Origin: Actinomycetota bacterium
GTDB taxonomy: Bacteria; Actinomycetota; Acidimicrobiia; Acidimicrobiales; Ilumatobacteraceae
Reading direction: 5' to 3'
DNA length: 8,674 nt
Assembly (NCBI GenBank): GCA_009701105.1
Contig: WLKU01000051.1
Coordinates: 1-8,674, forward strand
Shown here: piece after piece, positions 7,090 to 8,674 of the stretch
How positions within the stretch are numbered: the first letter of the stretch is position 1
Layout of the letters: each line of letters starts with the position of its first letter
Position numbers and translations under genes: made by a program
Notes under the pieces: generated by a model
What the model was told of the DNA's origin: nothing
Databases searched by the model: none
The model's input: only the letters and a program-made list of their open reading frames with translations

Positions 7090-8238
7090 ATGGCTACAGA
7101 TTTTTATGAACTGCTTGGCGTTTCTCGTGGCGCTGATGCCGACGAAATAAAGCGCGCCTATCGCAAACGCGCGCGCGAATTGCACCCAGACGCAAACCCC
7201 GGCAATGCAGAAGCAGAATCAAAATTTAAAGAAGTGTCGCATGCATATGAAGTGTTGTCAGACTCGGACAAGCGCGCACGGTACGACCAGTTTGGCGAGG
7301 CTGGTGTTGGTGGTCGCGGTAATGCCGGCGATCCATTTAGTGGCGGTAGCGCTGGCGGTTTTGGTGACATCTTTGAAGCATTCTTTGGTGGCGGTTCACC
7401 ATTCGGTGGAGGTGGTGGGCAACGGCAACAATCGGGTCCACCTCGTGGTCAAGATGTAGAAGTTGTCGCAGATGTTTCATTTGAAGAAGCTGTCTTTGGT
7501 TGCAGCACGGAAGTAAAGATGCGCTCTGCTATTCGCTGTGACGAATGTGCGGGTAGTGGGGCCAAAAAGGGAACATCGGCAAAGACTTGCGCAGAGTGTG
7601 GAGGAGCGGGTCAAGTACGTCGAGTGCGGCAAAGCATGCTTGGCCAAATGGTGACTGCTGCACCGTGCGGTCGATGCAGTGGAATGGGCCAAGTAATTGA
7701 CTCGCCTTGTGCACCATGCAGGGGTGACGGTCGCATTGTCAAAGATGTTGAACACACAGTTGAGGTGCCTGCAGGTATCAACACTGGCCAAACGTTGCGC
7801 GTAAGTGGGCGTGGTGCTGTGGGCATACGTGGTGGAGGTGCTGGTGACTTGTATGTCCACATGCGCGTTGCCGAGCACGACACCTATCGACGCGAAGAAG
7901 ACGATCTCGTCACCGACGTTGTTATTTCGATAGCGCAGGCAACACTTGGAACACATCTGGTGTTGAGCACACTTGATGGTGACGAAGATCTTGTAATTCC
8001 GCCTGGCGTGCAGCAAGGTCGCGAGTTTCTACTCAGGGGTCGCGGAGTGCCGCATCTCAATCAGGGTGGGCGCAATAAAGGTCGAGGAAACCTGCGTGCG
8101 CAAATTGTGATTGCAGTGCCAACCAAACTCAGTGATGCAGAGCGCGATCTCTTGACTCGGTTTGCCGAAATTCGCGGTGAGCATGTAACGCAGACGGCTT
8201 CGAAATTGAAAGCCAAGATCAAGTCAGCGTTTTTGTGA
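7090..8238 (+). CDS. dnaJ: Molecular chaperone DnaJ (type I Hsp40)
   Basis: DnaJ binds unfolded proteins and stimulates ATP hydrolysis by DnaK. The 382-residue product is a complete type I Hsp40. The J domain (about 4-68) contains the essential HPD at 32-34. A Gly/Phe-rich linker runs from about 68 to 119. The zinc-binding region has all four CxxCxGxG repeats: CDECAGSG (150-157), CAECGGAG (167-174), CGRCSGMG (193-200) and CAPCRGDG (207-214). The C-terminal substrate-binding domains follow (VEVPAGINTGQTLRVSGRG, 224-242; VIPPGVQQGREFLLRGRG, 302-319). It sits 6 bases after hrcA without grpE or dnaK, like the second DnaJ (DnaJ2) of many actinobacteria, whose other copy is in the dnaK operon. Its stop overlaps the rsmE start by 4 bases. 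Confidence 0.98.
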   Translation: MATDFYELLGVSRGADADEIKRAYRKRARELHPDANPGNAEAESKFKEVSHAYEVLSDSDKRARYDQFGEAGVGGRGNAGDPFSGGSAGGFGDIFEAFFGGGSPFGGGGGQRQQSGPPRGQDVEVVADVSFEEAVFGCSTEVKMRSAIRCDECAGSGAKKGTSAKTCAECGGAGQVRRVRQSMLGQMVTAAPCGRCSGMGQVIDSPCAPCRGDGRIVKDVEHTVEVPAGINTGQTLRVSGRGAVGIRGGGAGDLYVHMRVAEHDTYRREEDDLVTDVVISIAQATLGTHLVLSTLDGDEDLVIPPGVQQGREFLLRGRGVPHLNQGGRNKGRGNLRAQIVIAVPTKLSDAERDLLTRFAEIRGEHVTQTASKLKAKIKSAFL

Positions 8239-8674
8239 TCGACGACCTTCGTCGCAGTAGTGCACACATATTTGTCGCATCACTAGAAAATCCAGTTGCA
8301 AGCGAAGATGACCAGCATCATCTGCTCAAGGTGCTTAGGGTCAAGTCAACGGATCAAATTACGGTGAGCAATGGTTTTGGTAAATGGTTGACGGCAACAA
8401 TTTCACGCTCAGGAGACATCAGCGCAACGAGTGATTTGCGCTCTGAAGATTCACCACGTTGGCCTCTTTGCATTGCATTTGCCCCAGTTAAAGGCGAAAA
8501 ACCAGAGTTGATTGTGCAGAAATTGACTGAATTGGGAATTGACGAGATCATTCCGTTGGCACCAACGATCCGTTCGGTAGTTCGTTGGGATACCGCTAAG
8601 GCTTCAAAGCAAACTGAACGACTACAACGGGTGGCTCATGAGGCTTCGATGCAAAGTCGCAGAGTATGGCTTCC
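8235..8674 (+). CDS. rsmE: 16S rRNA (uracil-1498-N3)-methyltransferase RsmE, N-terminal part (cut by window end)
   Basis: RsmE methylates N3 of U1498 of 16S rRNA on the assembled 30S subunit, using S-adenosylmethionine. The open frame runs from GTG 8235 to the window end, about 146 residues of an expected 240 or so. The start VIDDLRRSSAHIFV is followed by HHLLKVLRV (28-36) of the PUA-like N-terminal domain. The linker into the SPOUT methyltransferase domain reads FAPVKGEKPELIVQKLTELG, followed by DEIIPL and RSVVRW, and then RVAHEASMQSRR, all typical of RsmE. The SAM-binding knot is beyond the window. GTG 8235 overlaps the dnaJ stop as GTGA (4 bp) with no ribosome binding site, so translation is probably coupled to dnaJ. 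dnaJ-rsmE adjacency is common in actinobacteria and some Firmicutes. Confidence 0.94.
   Translation, partial: MIDDLRRSSAHIFVASLENPVASEDDQHHLLKVLRVKSTDQITVSNGFGKWLTATISRSGDISATSDLRSEDSPRWPLCIAFAPVKGEKPELIVQKLTELGIDEIIPLAPTIRSVVRWDTAKASKQTERLQRVAHEASMQSRRVWL

Noticed and set aside
1..8674. Mobile element, CRISPR, defence system, tRNA or other novel system
   Set aside because: No transposase, integrase, repeat array, clover-leaf pattern or unknown gene was seen; every long plus-strand frame and rpsT are known families and intergenic space is under 160 bases in any one place.

Overview
The window looks like an ordinary, densely packed chromosomal segment of an actinobacterium, most likely a member of Acidimicrobiia or a related moderate-GC lineage. 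This rests on gene order (comEC end, holA, rpsT on the opposite strand, lepA, then hrcA, dnaJ, rsmE), on the HrcA N-terminus (MLDDRK...), on frequent GTG starts, and on a base composition that by eye is near 50% GC. Taxonomy is an inference and was not tested.

Layout: bases 1-292 hold the C-terminal end of a ComEC-type DNA uptake channel. holA (DNA polymerase III delta, 277-1302) overlaps it. rpsT (ribosomal protein S20, 1286-1540) lies on the minus strand and its 3' end overlaps the 3' end of holA by 17 bp. A 150-bp divergent intergenic region (1541-1690) carries three short inverted repeats and candidate promoters for rpsT and lepA. From lepA rightwards everything is on the plus strand and tightly spaced: lepA (1691-3475), an MFS efflux-type transporter (3468-4691), a class I photolyase (4675-6030), hrcA (6088-7083), dnaJ (7090-8238) and the start of rsmE (8235 to the window end, cut off). 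lepA/MFS, MFS/photolyase and dnaJ/rsmE overlap at their stop/start codons, which suggests translational coupling. A 57-bp gap before hrcA contains a -10-like box placed as expected for a leaderless hrcA transcript.

Functionally the window mixes DNA uptake and replication (ComEC, HolA), 30S biogenesis and translation (S20, LepA/EF4, RsmE), heat-shock control (HrcA, DnaJ) and UV repair (photolyase). In many actinobacteria hemW sits between lepA and hrcA. Here that slot holds the transporter and the photolyase, which is the clearest departure from the usual order. I see no mobile element, CRISPR array, tRNA, rRNA, phage gene or recognisable novel system. The points most worth a second look are the lepA-hrcA insertion, the structured rpsT/lepA intergenic region, the leaderless hrcA start, and the photolyase's missing outer tryptophan and non-MTHF-like antenna segment.
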